A stretch of 5,970 nt of DNA from an uncultured Chitinophagaceae bacterium (GTDB lineage Bacteria > Bacteroidota > Bacteroidia > Chitinophagales > Chitinophagaceae): the NCBI GenBank assembly GCA_937897585.1, contig CALCNY010000342.1, forward strand, positions 1-5,970, written 5' to 3'. Below the pieces are notes generated by a model. The model was not told the origin of the DNA. It made no database searches and saw only the letters and a program-made list of their open reading frames with translations. Both the position numbers and the translations under genes were made by a program. Below are positions 4,239-5,970 of the stretch, piece by piece (position 1 is the first letter of the stretch; each line of letters opens with the position of its first letter).

Positions 4239-5531
4239 TTAAAACGAAAACCCCGGCTTATCCGACCTAGAATCTATTGTAGCTACGCCTATCAACTGGT
4301 CATTTCTGTCTGTGAAGGATTTATAATAAAGCAATACCGTGTAGGAATTTTCAGTTTCCCAATAATTGCCTTCTAATGCAATTCTGTCGGTTGGATCATT
4401 TTTATTGACCGAGATATAAGTGTAATTGTAATAACCTTGTTTCAAATTGGCAATTGTTTCATATTTACCGGTTTCCATATTATACTTCAATTTCCAATTG
4501 TCATTCAAATTATAACCTGTAAAAGCGCCTGCGAGATAAAGATCTCTATCAGGATAAGGCAATCCATCAGGTCGGGCAAATGAAAAATGAACATTGGCAT
4601 AATCTCCTTGCCAAAATGGATTGATACTTTCATAAGTGGTGATATTATACATCCCATTGTAATCTGGAATATAGATATATCTTTCTGCCGACCTGTCTTT
4701 ATCAGTTTTTAAAAATAAATCAGCTTGATTCTTATTGTAAACACCGCTATCTACCCTATCGCTAAGCAATCTGAAGCTTCTGATGTCGAGCCATCGCCAC
4801 TCTTTACCTCCGGGAAATACACCAACACTTTCAATATCATAGACCAAATTATTTCCTCTCACATAGGTGGGCACGATATCACGCTGGTTGTTATCCCATC
4901 TGTTGTTTTGCAAAATCACCGCTTTCACTTGTTGGGCGGCGCTGAAAGCATTGATGTCCATTAATGTTGCAGAAAACTTTACACGCTGATGCGTATTGAA
5001 TAATTGTGGCGTAAATGGCTGTACAATCGACGCATTGATTGAGGCCTTTTGCTCTGTTACCAAAAACTGTTTGGTAAATACTTTTTTAGCCGTATCGCCA
5101 TCTAAATATACCAACAACAAATAGTTCCCCGACCTTGTTGGCATTGAATTTTGTTCAGGAAAAAATGCCTGGTAATGCGTATACTTTTGGTAAGCAATGG
5201 AAGAATATCGATAGGTAGTAATCCTGTTTTGAGTAAATCCTTTAATAAAATCAAATGCAGATAAATTGGCCGGCTTCCAGTTGTAATCGCAAAGTATGTA
5301 CGTAAAATAATAGCTTTTGTAATTGGCATCCATGTCATCAAATTCGAGCTCCAGCTTTGTATCACTATTTAATTTGTATACTGGTAAACCCTGTTGATTT
5401 CCGTAAACAAACAACTGAGCTGTTTTTATATTAGGTTGAAAAATCTGTTCAACAACCTGTGCTTTCAATGAAAAGCTGATGCCAATAAAAAAGTAAGACA
5501 AAACGAAAACAACCCTGTTATAGAAATTCAT
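4239..5531 (-). CDS. DUF5103 family protein, type IX secretion system plug
   Basis: This 430-residue exported beta-rich protein belongs to the Bacteroidota DUF5103 family. Flavobacterium johnsoniae work identified a member as the Plug that closes the periplasmic side of the SprA translocon channel. Residues 1-24 are a signal peptide (hydrophobic core, cleavage after SLKA, mature N-terminal Gln25). The N-terminal half has the family pattern LELEFDDMDANYKSYYFTY (60-78), CDYNW (81-85), YQKYTHYQAFFP (114-125) and SGNYLLLVYLDGD (134-146). EWRWLDIRSFRL (244-255) marks the middle. The C-terminal domain has LYLAGAFTGYNLNDNW (331-346), KQGYYNYTY (364-372) and EGNYWETENSYTVLLYYK (387-404). Length is normal for the family. 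The ATG at 5531 is the natural start. It is divergent from an ABC permease gene across 48 bp, and its stop adjoins a dispersed repeat. Family is firm; the plug role is carried over from the characterised member. Confidence 0.9.
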   Translation of the reverse strand: MNFYNRVVFVLSYFFIGISFSLKAQVVEQIFQPNIKTAQLFVYGNQQGLPVYKLNSDTKLELEFDDMDANYKSYYFTYILCDYNWKPANLSAFDFIKGFTQNRITTYRYSSIAYQKYTHYQAFFPEQNSMPTRSGNYLLLVYLDGDTAKKVFTKQFLVTEQKASINASIVQPFTPQLFNTHQRVKFSATLMDINAFSAAQQVKAVILQNNRWDNNQRDIVPTYVRGNNLVYDIESVGVFPGGKEWRWLDIRSFRLLSDRVDSGVYNKNQADLFLKTDKDRSAERYIYIPDYNGMYNITTYESINPFWQGDYANVHFSFARPDGLPYPDRDLYLAGAFTGYNLNDNWKLKYNMETGKYETIANLKQGYYNYTYISVNKNDPTDRIALEGNYWETENSYTVLLYYKSFTDRNDQLIGVATIDSRSDKPGFSF

Positions 5532-5555
5532 TTGTAGTTTAATTAATTTAATTTT

Positions 5556-5563
5556 GAAAGATA
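5556..5563 (-). promoter_or_regulatory. Possible -7 element for the plug gene
   Basis: TATCTTTC on the minus strand differs from TAnnTTTG only at the last base and shares TATCTTT with the SRP element. It lies 24 nt before the ATG at 5531, in the 48-bp divergent gap. No clear -33 TTTG is seen. Confidence 0.35.
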
Positions 5564-5579
5564 GTAAAATTACATCGTA

Positions 5580-5970
5580 TTGGATATCTCACTGTTCATT
5601 GCCAAAAGGATTGCCTTTAAAAATAGGCAAACCTTTTCACGCTTTATCATCAGATTGGCTATTGGAGCCACTTCACTTAGCGTTGCTGTGATGATTGTGG
5701 CGTTAAGTTTTGTCAATGGATTTCAACAAGTTATTGGGAACAAAGTTTTCAGTTTTTGGGGACATATTCGTGTTCAGCAAGACATCGAAAACAAAGTGAG
5801 TGTTGCAGAAGAATATCCTATCAACAGAAACGATAGCGTAGAATTATACCTAAGTAAATTAGATGAAGTCGTTTCAGCAGAAAGATATGCTACCAAATCA
5901 GCCATTCTCAAATACAAAACAGGGATCGAAAGTGTGCTTCTCAAAGGCATCGACAGTAGCTTCCATTTCA
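5580..5970 (+). CDS. FtsX/LolE-family ABC transporter permease, N-terminal part (3' end outside window)
   Basis: The first 130 codons of a MacB/FtsX-type permease, probably a LolC/LolE-like inner-membrane subunit that releases lipoproteins or exports another envelope substrate. The protein begins (M/L)DISLFIAKRIAFKNRQ, the standard N-terminus of LolE-like proteins. Residues about 22-48 (FIIRLAIGATSLSVAVMIVALSFVNGF) form the first membrane helix, ending in the typical S-NGF. What follows (GHIRVQQD, then VSAERYATKSAILKYKTGIESVLLKGID) is the start of the MacB-like periplasmic domain. No ATG or GTG lies between the in-frame stop at 5565-5567 and the family N-terminus, so TTG at 5580 is chosen. 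The alternative first ATG (codon 43) would lie inside the membrane helix. No Shine-Dalgarno is visible. It is divergent from the plug gene; a functional link is possible but not shown. Confidence 0.88.
   Translation, partial: MDISLFIAKRIAFKNRQTFSRFIIRLAIGATSLSVAVMIVALSFVNGFQQVIGNKVFSFWGHIRVQQDIENKVSVAEEYPINRNDSVELYLSKLDEVVSAERYATKSAILKYKTGIESVLLKGIDSSFHF

Noticed and set aside
4182..4376. Plus-strand open frame starting in the 73-nt repeat
   Set aside because: It is antisense to the end of the plug gene and created by the repeat; no family features.
4725..5365. Open frames within the plug gene (plus strand about 4725-4964, minus strand alternative frame about 5102-5365)
   Set aside because: They are shadows of the DUF5103 coding sequence, which has a full-length protein-like frame with family motifs.

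Overview
This window comes from a low-GC member of the Bacteroidota, probably in or near the Sphingobacteriia/Chitinophagia, although the family is a guess. Three things support the phylum. One gene encodes a type IX secretion plug protein (DUF5103), a family confined to this phylum. Several 5' regions carry a TAnnTTTG-like -7 element instead of a clear E. coli-type promoter. Shine-Dalgarno sequences are essentially absent.

Layout from left to right: the 3' end of pdxJ (vitamin B6 synthesis) on the plus strand, then about 430 bp of gene-free, repeat-rich DNA. Next are four minus-strand genes, read from high to low coordinates: a small transaldolase (tal), a strong intrinsic terminator, trpG (anthranilate synthase glutaminase), trpF (phosphoribosylanthranilate isomerase, with unusual active-site residues), and a secreted TlpA/thioredoxin-like protein with an FKBP_N-like N-terminal domain. 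Upstream of tal lies a second repeat-rich region of about 600 bp. It contains a minus-strand gene for the signal recognition particle RNA (ffs) with its own -7 element, and no protein gene. The right end holds the DUF5103 plug gene (minus) and, divergently, the start of an FtsX/LolE-type ABC transporter permease (plus, cut by the window end, TTG start).

Functionally this is mostly housekeeping: PLP synthesis, the pentose phosphate pathway, tryptophan synthesis, SRP targeting and cell-envelope functions. Only trpG-trpF look like a co-transcribed pathway pair; the other genes appear to be separate transcription units.

The least explained signal is in the two intergenic regions. They share a set of short dispersed repeats: a 72-73 nt element with G/C blocks placed immediately after two different stop codons, an inverted 34-nt copy of its head just upstream of the SRP promoter, an 'aaatgtaaaatgtaaaatat' module that supplies the stop codon of pdxJ, and modules of the form 'ttcgtgaattcgtgg'. 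I see no CRISPR array, transposase, phage gene or defence system.
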